This document shows positions 19,012-26,691 of a stretch of 64,000 nucleotides of DNA, piece by piece. The DNA is from Rhodocytophaga aerolata (lineage in GTDB: Bacteria; Bacteroidota; Bacteroidia; Cytophagales; 172606-1): contig NZ_JAUKPO010000007.1 of the NCBI RefSeq assembly GCF_030503435.1, positions 248,001-312,000 of the forward strand, in the 5' to 3' direction. The notes under the pieces are model-generated. The model was not told the DNA's origin and ran no database searches. It saw nothing but the letters and a program-made list of their open reading frames with translations. Made by a program: the position numbers and the translations under genes. The first letter of the stretch is position 1. Every line of letters starts with the position of its first letter.

Positions 19012-19731
19012 ATGAATACATACATAAAAGCCGGGTTGCTAGTGGTTGTGCTGGTAATTCCGGCTTTAGCTTTTTTATTTCTTAAAAATTTTGGCGAAAA
19101 CCATTATAGTTTGCCTAGGTATATTCCCAGAATAGATTCTACCACAGGCAATATAATGATGGAGACAAAAGTAGTAGATGGCCAGGAGGTAACTGATACG
19201 GCTTTTCATACCATACCCGACTTCAAATTAACTGACCAGTATAACAATCAGGTTACATCAGCAGTTACTAAAGATAAAATCCATGTGGCAGATTTCTTTT
19301 TTGCACGTTGCCTGGGTATATGCCCTAAAATGACATCACAATTACAACGGGTACAGGAAGCTTTTCTGAATAATCCTGATGTACTTATTATGTCGTATAC
19401 AGTAGATCCTGAAAATGATACAGTAGAGGCCTTGCAAAGTTATGCGGAGCAACACGGGGCGGTAAAAGACAAATGGTATCTGATGACAGGCGAAAAAAAG
19501 GACATATATAAACTTGCCAAACAAGGCTACTACGTAACGGCTAAAGAAGACAATGTGCAAAGCTCAAATTTGGAGGAAAAATTTGTGCACACCGACAAAT
19601 TTGTGCTTGTAGATAAGCAAGGACATATACGTGGATTTTATAACGGCACTGATCCCAAAGAAGTAGATAAACTGATTCTGGAGATTAAGGTGCTGCTAGA
19701 TGAATATAAGAACCAACAAGATCAGAGTTAA
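19012..19731 (+). CDS. SCO1/SenC family copper chaperone
   Basis: SCO proteins deliver copper to, or reduce the cysteines of, the CuA site of oxidase subunit II. The protein has 239 residues. One N-terminal hydrophobic segment (residues about 5-25) anchors it, and a thioredoxin-like domain follows in the periplasm. The copper ligands are visible as Cys100 and Cys104 in RCLGICPKM and the His in KFVHTDKF. It ends two bases before the DUF420 gene. Its place just after the cox subunit genes fits a role in CuA maturation. Confidence 0.93.
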   Translation: MNTYIKAGLLVVVLVIPALAFLFLKNFGENHYSLPRYIPRIDSTTGNIMMETKVVDGQEVTDTAFHTIPDFKLTDQYNNQVTSAVTKDKIHVADFFFARCLGICPKMTSQLQRVQEAFLNNPDVLIMSYTVDPENDTVEALQSYAEQHGAVKDKWYLMTGEKKDIYKLAKQGYYVTAKEDNVQSSNLEEKFVHTDKFVLVDKQGHIRGFYNGTDPKEVDKLILEIKVLLDEYKNQQDQS

Positions 19732-19733
19732 CT

Positions 19734-20288
19734 ATGAACCATCCGGTAGATCTGTCAGAAAAGACAAATAACCTATACCTGATTGTAATCAGTGTATTAT
19801 CTGTAGCCATTCCAGTAGTAGTATCTTTACTTATATTTATACCACAAACCGGTAAATTAGGCGATTTGGACGTGTCCTTCTTGCCACATTTGAATGGCGT
19901 GCTCAATTCAGCAACTTCAATTGCACTAATAGCAGGTTTTGTATTTATAAAGCAGGGGAATAGGCGCTATCATACCGCGGCTATGATTACAGCTTTTGCC
20001 CTATCTGCATTATTTCTGGTTTCGTATGTTGTTTATCACTTTCAGGCGCCACCTACAAAATTTGGTGGCGAAGGAGTGGTTCGGGGGATTTACTTCTTCA
20101 TCTTGATTACCCACATTATATTAGCTGCTATAGTAGTTCCGTTAGTATTGCTAAGCATCTATTTTGCAGCATCAAAACAATTTACAAAGCACAGGAAAAT
20201 CGTAAAATGGACTTTCCCTATCTGGCTGTATGTATCGGTTACAGGGGTGGTTGTTTATTTGATGATAAGTCCGTATTATGCAACCTGA
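19734..20288 (+). CDS. DUF420 membrane protein (CtaM-like oxidase assembly factor)
   Basis: This is a 184-residue protein with five hydrophobic helices. The pattern PHLNGVLNS, then GFVFIKQGNRRYHTAAM, and later HRKIVKWTFPIWLYVSVTGVVVYLM is the DUF420 signature with its conserved His residues. The Bacillus and Staphylococcus member CtaM is needed for maturation of a heme A oxidase. The location directly after the SCO gene supports the same role here, but that is inference from family and context. Confidence 0.87.
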   Translation: MNHPVDLSEKTNNLYLIVISVLSVAIPVVVSLLIFIPQTGKLGDLDVSFLPHLNGVLNSATSIALIAGFVFIKQGNRRYHTAAMITAFALSALFLVSYVVYHFQAPPTKFGGEGVVRGIYFFILITHIILAAIVVPLVLLSIYFAASKQFTKHRKIVKWTFPIWLYVSVTGVVVYLMISPYYAT

Positions 20289-20337
20289 TTGAACCCACTA
20301 TATACACTTTTTGTTTTTTGAGGTAAGAGATAGTACT

Positions 20338-20634
20338 ATGAATCGTCAATTAAGAAAAATACTAGTTATAATAAGTATTATAACCTGTTTTGTTATACTC
20401 TCACAAGATACATTCGCTCAATGCGCCATGTGCCGTGCAACCGTTGAAAATAACGTAAGCAGCGGTGAAAGTTCGATTGGTGCTGGGTTGAATAAAGGAA
20501 TATTATTTCTGCTGGCTACCCCTTATACTATATTTTGCGTAATAGCATATTTATGGTATAGAAACAGCAGAAAGGAATATGAAAAACGTCTCAAAATTGC
20601 AGGCTATATTAGGAGCAAAATGTCCCCGATGTAG
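20338..20634 (+). CDS. Small exported membrane protein with CxxC, oxidase-assembly cluster
   Basis: I choose ATG 20338 (MNRQLRKILV, 98 residues); the frame is open nine codons further upstream. Residues 1-28 form a signal peptide ending near TFAQ, directly followed by a CAMC (CxxC) pair. A short polar stretch rich in Ser and Gly leads to one hydrophobic helix (about 54-75) and a basic tail. The last 56 bases overlap the DUF983 gene in another frame. I know of no assigned function. The CxxC facing the periplasm next to SCO and DUF420 suggests metal or thiol handling for the oxidase, which is inference only. Confidence 0.7.
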   Translation: MNRQLRKILVIISIITCFVILSQDTFAQCAMCRATVENNVSSGESSIGAGLNKGILFLLATPYTIFCVIAYLWYRNSRKEYEKRLKIAGYIRSKMSPM

Positions 20635-20968
20635 ACAAGGAAATATTTTTGAATATAGTAACTGGAATTTAACCAGATTTACTGCTACGCACGAATATTG
20701 TCCGGTTTGCAAACTTAGATATGAGATAGAACCAGGGTTTTTTATTGGAGCTATGTATATAAGCTATGCCATGTCAGTAGCATTGGCATTTGCCTCTGGG
20801 GTAGCCGTATATGTGTTAGGAGATGACCCTGATTTGTGGGTGTATTTAGTAATTGTTACTGGCTTAGTAGTAGTCTGCTTACCTTTAATGTTTAGGTACT
20901 CCCGGGTGTTGTTTTTGTATATGTTTTCGGGCATTAAATATGATGAGCACGCCGCCCAGCAAACTTAA
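20579..20968 (+). CDS. DUF983 family protein
   Basis: This is a 129-residue protein with two CxxC knuckles at the N-terminus (CPRCRQGNIF and CPVCKLRYEIEPGFF), which look like a zinc ribbon, followed by two hydrophobic helices. The phrase EPGFFIGAMYISYA is the DUF983 hallmark. The start is set by the family N-terminus KLQAILGAKCPRC, so the 56-bp overlap with the preceding gene is real. DUF983 genes often accompany cytochrome oxidase genes in Bacteroidota and alphaproteobacteria, but their function is not established. It is the last gene of the respiratory block. Confidence 0.85.
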   Translation: MKNVSKLQAILGAKCPRCRQGNIFEYSNWNLTRFTATHEYCPVCKLRYEIEPGFFIGAMYISYAMSVALAFASGVAVYVLGDDPDLWVYLVIVTGLVVVCLPLMFRYSRVLFLYMFSGIKYDEHAAQQT

Positions 20969-20993
20969 CTAAAGAATAAGCAAACCTTATATT

Positions 20994-21020
20994 ATCTTTC
21001 CCTGAAGGAAAGATTTTTTA
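20994..21020 (+). terminator. Rho-independent terminator of the ACIII/cox block
   Basis: An 8-bp stem (ATCTTTCC with GGAAAGAT), a 5-nt loop and a run of six T follow the DUF983 stop by 25 bp. This marks the end of the 17-kb plus-strand transcription block. Confidence 0.7.
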
Positions 21021-21049
21021 ATTTAAAACAATTCTTGACTATCAATTGC

Positions 21050-21628
21050 ATGAAACTGTGTTTTGCTACCAATAACCTTCATAAGATAGAAGAAGTAAGT
21101 GAGATGCTGGGAAATACATTTGAACTACTCAGTTTAAAAGATATTGGATGTGAGGTGGATTTGCCGGAGAATCAAGATACCCTGGAAGGAAATTCTTTGG
21201 AAAAAGCACAATATGTTTGGCAGCATTACAACATCAATTGTTTTGCGGATGATACCGGTCTAGAGGTAGAAGCACTACAAGGAGAGCCAGGCGTGTATTC
21301 GGCTAGATATGCAGGTCCACAACGTAATAGCGAAGATAATATCAATTTATTATTGCAAAAGCTTCAGGAAGTGCCCAATAGAAAAGCCAGGTTTCGTACG
21401 TCTATTACCTTAATCCTTAATAATCAGGTTCATCAGTTTGAAGGTATTGTGCAAGGTAGAATAACAGAGAGACGTCAAGGCGGAAGAGGTTTTGGCTATG
21501 ACCCAGTGTTCATGCCTGAAGGATTTAACAAAACTTTTGCAGAAATGAGTATTACTGAAAAAAATAAGATAGATCATCGGGGAAAAGCTATACAAGCCAT
21601 GGTAGCCTTTCTGCAAAATGTATCCTAG
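21050..21628 (+). CDS. rdgB: Non-canonical purine NTP pyrophosphatase (RdgB/HAM1)
   Basis: The enzyme removes ITP, dITP and XTP from the nucleotide pool. I start at ATG 21050 (MKLCFATNN, 192 residues) because the family begins just before the TNN(H)K motif; a TTG five codons earlier is less likely. Conserved segments are FATNNLHKIEE, FADDTGLEVEAL, GVYSARYAG and GRGFGYDPVFMPEG, and the C-terminal NKIDHRGKA loop. It has its own position between the cox-block terminator and kmo and appears to be monocistronic. Confidence 0.94.
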   Translation: MKLCFATNNLHKIEEVSEMLGNTFELLSLKDIGCEVDLPENQDTLEGNSLEKAQYVWQHYNINCFADDTGLEVEALQGEPGVYSARYAGPQRNSEDNINLLLQKLQEVPNRKARFRTSITLILNNQVHQFEGIVQGRITERRQGGRGFGYDPVFMPEGFNKTFAEMSITEKNKIDHRGKAIQAMVAFLQNVS

Positions 21629-21747
21629 TGCCAAAGGATGTTTATAGCAGCCCTGTTTTCTGCATAAAATCTATATTTCAAATCCCTGTAATACTACTTA
21701 TTTTAGAGGCGTTCATACCCATAACATAAACCAATAAATACAGATCA

Positions 21748-23085
21748 GTGAAGAACATTACAGTATTAGGTGCCGGATTAGTAGGATCGTTACTTGCAGT
21801 AATGTTGGGTAGGCGGGGACATACCGTACAACTGATAGAAAAAAGGCCAGATTTGAGAAAAGTAAAGTGGGAAGACGGGCGTACCATTAACCTGGCGCTT
21901 AGTGAGCGTGGCTGGCGGGCGCTGGAAAGAGTAGGTTTGGTAGAAGAGGTAAAGCAACTGGCTATTCCTATGTATGGGCGCATGATGCACAATGAAAAAG
22001 GTGACTTAACCTTTCAGCCTTATGGCAAGGAAGGGCAATCTATTTACTCGGTATCCAGGAGCCAGCTGAATGAAAAGCTGATGAATCTGGCAGAAGAGGA
22101 AGGAAAGGTACAGCTGTTTTTTGAGCAGAAATGTACCCAGGTAGACTTGGAAAAGCCTGCTGTTCATTTGACACATGTCGTTAGTGGTGAAGAGAGTATA
22201 CTACAGCCAGATATTCTTATAGGTGCCGATGGTGCTTTTTCAGCTGTACGGAGTGCTATGCAACGGACAAACCTTTTCAATTATCAGCAATATTTTATAG
22301 AGCACGGATACAAAGAGCTTACCATTCCCCCCAAAAGAGATGGAAGCTGGGCTATCGATAAACATGCCTTGCATATATGGCCTAGAGGTAATTTTATGCT
22401 GATTGCTTTGCCTAACCCAGATGGAAGTTTCACCTGTACCTTGTTTTTTCCTTTCAAAGGAGAGGTGTCCTTTGATAAAATACGTACGCAGGCAGATGTT
22501 ATTCACTATTTTGAAACGTATTTTCCAGATATACTTCCACTTATGCCCAATGTAGCAGAAGAATACCTGCAAAATCCAACCTCGTCTCTGGTTACTATCC
22601 GTTGTTACCCGTGGACCTATAAAAATAAAGCAGCCATTATCGGAGATGCTGCTCATGCCATTGTGCCTTTTTATGGGCAAGGTATGAATGCGGGGTTTGA
22701 AGACTGTATCATACTAGACCAGTTAATGGAAAAATACTCCCAGAATTGGGAGCAGATATTTGAAGAATATCAAGGGCAGCGGGTAGATAATGCAGAAGCT
22801 ATAGCTGACCTGGCTTTACAAAATTTTGTGGAAATGCGTGACTATGTAGCTGATCCAAAGTTTCTGCTGCGCAAAAAAATAGAAGCACACATTCACCAGC
22901 TCTACCCAGACTTGTGGACACCCTTGTATACCATGATTGCTTTTAGTCATATACCCTATGCAGAAGCTTTGCGCTTAGGCAAAAAACAAGATGCTATTAT
23001 GCAGCAAATTATGGCGACACCCTCCATAGAAGAAAAATGGCCTCAGCTAGATTATAAAACTATTCTGCAGGAGCATCAGCAATAG
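21748..23085 (+). CDS. kmo: Kynurenine 3-monooxygenase (FAD-dependent)
   Basis: The enzyme hydroxylates L-kynurenine to 3-hydroxykynurenine in tryptophan breakdown or NAD synthesis, using FAD and NADPH. The 445-residue length fits. The Rossmann motif GAGLVGS lies at residues 7-13, the kynurenine monooxygenase phrase DGRTINLALSERG follows, and GDAAHAIVPFYGQGMNAGFED is the second FAD motif. The C-terminal helix that packs on the active site is present (IAFSHIPYAEALRLG). The start is GTG at 21748, since MKNITVLGAG is the family N-terminus. No other kynurenine-pathway gene is in the window. Confidence 0.92.
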   Translation: MKNITVLGAGLVGSLLAVMLGRRGHTVQLIEKRPDLRKVKWEDGRTINLALSERGWRALERVGLVEEVKQLAIPMYGRMMHNEKGDLTFQPYGKEGQSIYSVSRSQLNEKLMNLAEEEGKVQLFFEQKCTQVDLEKPAVHLTHVVSGEESILQPDILIGADGAFSAVRSAMQRTNLFNYQQYFIEHGYKELTIPPKRDGSWAIDKHALHIWPRGNFMLIALPNPDGSFTCTLFFPFKGEVSFDKIRTQADVIHYFETYFPDILPLMPNVAEEYLQNPTSSLVTIRCYPWTYKNKAAIIGDAAHAIVPFYGQGMNAGFEDCIILDQLMEKYSQNWEQIFEEYQGQRVDNAEAIADLALQNFVEMRDYVADPKFLLRKKIEAHIHQLYPDLWTPLYTMIAFSHIPYAEALRLGKKQDAIMQQIMATPSIEEKWPQLDYKTILQEHQQ

Positions 23086-23238
23086 TATATATGTAGAAAG
23101 TACAGTTTCCGTAAAGAATATACCCTGCTAAAACCCTCTCTTGCATAAACCATCTCAGCCACAAATCGTACACTGCCTGTAAACCCTTGTACTTATATCA
23201 AAGTATAGGTCTTTCTTCTCGTCTAATTAATCACCACT

Positions 23239-24279
23239 ATGAACAGTCAGAATAACAACAATGGATTGCTATGGGCAGCAGCGGGTTTTACTGCTTTTTT
23301 AGCCGCACGGGCATTGTATAGAAATATCAATAAATATAGTTTCAGTGATAAAACCGTACTCATTACCGGAGCCTCCCGTGGGTTAGGATTGGTATTGGCC
23401 AGGCAGTTAGCAGCAGAAGGAGCCAAGCTTGCCATCTGTGCCAGAGATGTAGATGAATTAGAAACAGCCCGCCGCGAATTTGCCGGTATGGGTGCAGAGG
23501 TAATGACTATCACCTGTGATGTCACAGACCGCAACCAAGTACATGAGATGATCAGCAGCATCCGGGAAAGATTTGGAGGCATAGATGTACTTATAAACAA
23601 CGCAGGCGTCATTCAGGTAGGCCCCATGGAATCTATGACCTTGCATGAGTATGAGGAGACGATGAAAACTCACTTCTGGGCACCCTTATATACAATGCTT
23701 GCCGTAATTCCCCATATGAAAGAACAAGGTGCCGGGCGTATTATTAATATATCGTCAGTAGGAGGTAAAATTAGTCTGCCTCATTTGGTTCCTTATAGTG
23801 CTAGCAAATTTGCCCTGGTAGGTTTATCCGAAGGCATGCATGCAGAGTTAAAGAAAGATGGAATTGTAGTAACCACTGTATGTCCCGGCCTTACACGCAC
23901 TGGTAGTCCAAGAAATGTAATCGTAAAAGGGCAACATGAAAAAGAGTATGCCTGGTTTAAAACAGCCGATTCTCTCCCATTTATGACCATGGATGCCGAA
24001 CAAACCGCCTATAAAATACTTGAAGCCAGCCGTCAAGGTGATGCAGAGCTGGTAACTACCCTGTCAGGAAAGTTTATTACAGCATTCCATGGCTTTTTTC
24101 CAGGAGCCACCTCCGAACTCTTGGGTATCGTTAACAAAATATTACCTGCTGCAGGAGGCATTGGTAGTACCGAGCGGAAAAAAGGCTATGAAAGTGAATC
24201 AGGCAAATCAGAAACAATTGCTACAGTACTTACTGACAAAGCAGCCCAGAAAAATAACGAAATGGGTGCCTCAAAATAA
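23239..24279 (+). CDS. SDR family oxidoreductase with N-terminal hydrophobic segment
   Basis: This is a 346-residue short-chain dehydrogenase. The nucleotide site TGASRGLG lies near residues 42-49, NNAGV follows, and the catalytic Ser (ISSVGG) and Tyr-x-x-x-Lys (YSASK, near 185-189) are present. Before the domain is a Gln/Asn-rich start and a short hydrophobic stretch (about residues 9-25), which may tether the protein to the membrane. About 60 residues beyond the core form an extra C-terminus that ends in a polar tail. The substrate is unknown. The gene stands alone between kmo and the histidine kinase. Confidence 0.85.
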   Translation: MNSQNNNNGLLWAAAGFTAFLAARALYRNINKYSFSDKTVLITGASRGLGLVLARQLAAEGAKLAICARDVDELETARREFAGMGAEVMTITCDVTDRNQVHEMISSIRERFGGIDVLINNAGVIQVGPMESMTLHEYEETMKTHFWAPLYTMLAVIPHMKEQGAGRIINISSVGGKISLPHLVPYSASKFALVGLSEGMHAELKKDGIVVTTVCPGLTRTGSPRNVIVKGQHEKEYAWFKTADSLPFMTMDAEQTAYKILEASRQGDAELVTTLSGKFITAFHGFFPGATSELLGIVNKILPAAGGIGSTERKKGYESESGKSETIATVLTDKAAQKNNEMGASK

Positions 24280-24456
24280 TCTCACTTGCTGCCAAAGTAT
24301 TTTATAAAAGCAATGGCTAAGCATGCCTCTATCAGAAGAAAAGCCAATAAAGAAGTATAGTAATTTTAGTAGATTTGTTTAAAATACAGGAAACAGTCTT
24401 CGTTCGATGCTGCTTTTTGTACTTGCAAATCTACATCTTCTGAACTATCTTCTCTT

Positions 24457-26601
24457 ATGAAATGGGGCTGTCTGTTTTTCTTCTGGATAAGCATGGCTAT
24501 AGGTTTACCTGGCCTTGCTCAAACAGATATTACTACCCTGGAAAACCGATTAAAAACTGCCTCTCAGGAAGAAAAAGTTATTCTACTAAATCAGCTTGCA
24601 AGCAGTTATTTAAAAGATAGCCCTGACAAAGCAATTGATTATAGTACTCAAACACTAATTATAACCCGTCAGTTATTAGATGATGGAGTGAAAATATCTC
24701 ATCATCGGCTTTCATTGGAAAATGAGCCCAAAGAACCTATTCACCTAGAACGCGAAGAAGCCAAAGCCTATAACACTATGGGCAGAGCTTATTATGCCAA
24801 GGGACAATATCCCAAATCCATCAAACAATTTAAAAGCAGCCTGGAAATAAGTGAACGTATAAACTACGAAGAAGGAAAAAAAGAAGCGCTGGAAAACCTG
24901 GTAATACTCGATGAAACTCTAAAAGCTGAAAGAACAGATGGAAAAATAAAATGGGACCGTGCACTCCGCAACAAAGTAGAGTCGCTACGCTTGGGGAATA
25001 AGCTGGGAGAAGCCACTCAACAACTGAGCCTTGCAACGCTGGAAAAAATTGCTGCCATTCATGAAAAAAAACTGAATTATCAATCAGCCATAGATTTTCA
25101 TCTGAAAACGATCCCCCTTTATGAGGCTACATATAAAAAAGAGAAGGTAGCCACTAAACTTAATCATATAGCCGATTTATATAAAGAAACGGGTAACTAT
25201 AAAGATGCCCTAAAGTATTATGATCTGGCTATGCAGGCAAAAGAGGCGATAGGCGACACACTAGGTGTTACCCACTCTCTGGACAGCGTAAAAGCGATCT
25301 ACCAAGATCTGGAAGCTTTTAACAAAACATTGCGTAAACCTGTGATCATTTCCAGGGAGAGTACCACAGATAAAGCAGTAGAGGCTGGTAAGCCGAATGC
25401 CGTAAAAGAAAATACGTACAAAGAATTGTCGGAGAATTTTGCTGAGAGAGGCGACTATAAAAAATCTCTGGAATACTTTAAACTATATGTAGAAGCAAAA
25501 GATAAATTAACAGCAGAAGAAAAAAACAGACAATTTGAGCAGTTACAAGCCGAATACCTTCTTACCAATAAATCGCGGGAAATAGAGTTGTTGCAGAAAC
25601 AAAAACAGATTCAACAATTAGATTTGAATAAGAAAGAACTTGAGTTAACCCGGCAACGCGTTTTTAAAAATTCACTTATGGCTGGGTTAGTATTTATTCT
25701 GGCGCTGGCTTTTATGTTTTATCTACAGTTCCGCATTAAAAGAAAAGCACATACCCAACTCCAAGCTGCTTACACAGAGCTAAAAACTACCCATAAACAG
25801 CTTCAGTCCGCACAGATGCAGCTGGTGCAAGCTGAAAAAATGGCCTCATTAGGCCATCTTACTGCTGGAATAGCTCATGAAATTAATAATCCTATCAACT
25901 TTGTTTCAGCGAATATTGAACCGTTGAAAAACGATGTTTCGGACGTATTGGAGGTTTTGCACAAGTATGAAGAAGTTGTAGAAAGTAAGGGTCTGGCAAC
26001 TCACTTTAGCACGGTTGATAAACTTAAACACGACCTGGAGCTGGATTATATCCGCAGCGAAATACATGCCTTACTTAGAGGGATAGAAGAAGGAGCTATA
26101 CGTACGAAAGAGATTGTAAAAGGTTTGCGGGTGTTCTCGCGTCTGGACGAAAACGATAGTAAGCATTTTGATATACACGAAGGATTAAATTCTACGCTTA
26201 CTCTCCTCAAAAGTAAATTAGGCGACCATATTACCGTGCTAAAGAACTATGGCCATTTGCCCTATATTGAAGGCTATCCCGGGAAAATGAATCAGGTATT
26301 TATGAACGTACTTACTAATGCCGTGCAAGCCATGCCGGAAGGTGGAGAAATTCATATTACGACCTCTATGCAAGACGATTTCGTTAGAATTAGCATCCGC
26401 GATACTGGTATAGGGATGACACCGGAGGTAAAGAACCACATATTCGAACCTTTTTTTACCACGAAAGATGTAGGCGAAGGCACCGGATTAGGCCTGGCTA
26501 TCAGTTTTGGTGTAATAGAGCAGCATAAAGGAAAAATTGTAGTAGAAAGTGAACCAGGCAAGGGAACAGAATTTATTATTCTCATCCCAGTAAAACAATA
26601 A
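24457..26601 (+). CDS. TPR-containing sensor histidine kinase
   Basis: The 714-residue protein has a cleaved-type signal (residues 1-22, ending GLAQ), then a region of TPR-like helices (roughly 40-390) expected in the periplasm, one transmembrane helix (about 407-428), a coiled coil, and a kinase core. The phospho-acceptor is His474 in GIAHEINNP. The ATP-binding domain shows NVLTNAVQAM (N box), DTGIGM (G1) and GTGLGL (G2). There is no receiver domain and no response-regulator gene beside it, so the partner must be elsewhere. The signal it senses is unknown. TAGATTTG at 24370-24377 resembles a -7 promoter element but has no clear -33 match. Confidence 0.9.
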   Translation: MKWGCLFFFWISMAIGLPGLAQTDITTLENRLKTASQEEKVILLNQLASSYLKDSPDKAIDYSTQTLIITRQLLDDGVKISHHRLSLENEPKEPIHLEREEAKAYNTMGRAYYAKGQYPKSIKQFKSSLEISERINYEEGKKEALENLVILDETLKAERTDGKIKWDRALRNKVESLRLGNKLGEATQQLSLATLEKIAAIHEKKLNYQSAIDFHLKTIPLYEATYKKEKVATKLNHIADLYKETGNYKDALKYYDLAMQAKEAIGDTLGVTHSLDSVKAIYQDLEAFNKTLRKPVIISRESTTDKAVEAGKPNAVKENTYKELSENFAERGDYKKSLEYFKLYVEAKDKLTAEEKNRQFEQLQAEYLLTNKSREIELLQKQKQIQQLDLNKKELELTRQRVFKNSLMAGLVFILALAFMFYLQFRIKRKAHTQLQAAYTELKTTHKQLQSAQMQLVQAEKMASLGHLTAGIAHEINNPINFVSANIEPLKNDVSDVLEVLHKYEEVVESKGLATHFSTVDKLKHDLELDYIRSEIHALLRGIEEGAIRTKEIVKGLRVFSRLDENDSKHFDIHEGLNSTLTLLKSKLGDHITVLKNYGHLPYIEGYPGKMNQVFMNVLTNAVQAMPEGGEIHITTSMQDDFVRISIRDTGIGMTPEVKNHIFEPFFTTKDVGEGTGLGLAISFGVIEQHKGKIVVESEPGKGTEFIILIPVKQ

Positions 26602-26646
26602 AAGGATCTATTTGATAACTTTAGACATAGGCAGATAACAAAAAAA

Positions 26647-26667
26647 CCTGCAGATTTTATCTACAGG
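26647..26667 (-). terminator. Hairpin terminator downstream of dxs
   Basis: A 9-bp stem with one mismatch and a 3-nt loop lies in the 90-bp gap between the convergent kinase and dxs genes. On the minus strand it is followed by a run of seven T (plus-strand A at 26640-26646), so it most likely terminates dxs. Confidence 0.65.
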
Positions 26668-26691
26668 CTTTATAATTTATCAATTCTAAAT

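Noticed and set aside
22240-22680. Minus-strand 146-residue reading frame inside kmo
   Set aside because: It is antisense to a well-conserved part of kynurenine monooxygenase and shows no domain or signal.
23247-23612. Minus-strand 121-residue frame inside the SDR gene
   Set aside because: It is antisense to the Rossmann region; the Ser/Ala-rich composition reflects codon shadow, not a protein family.
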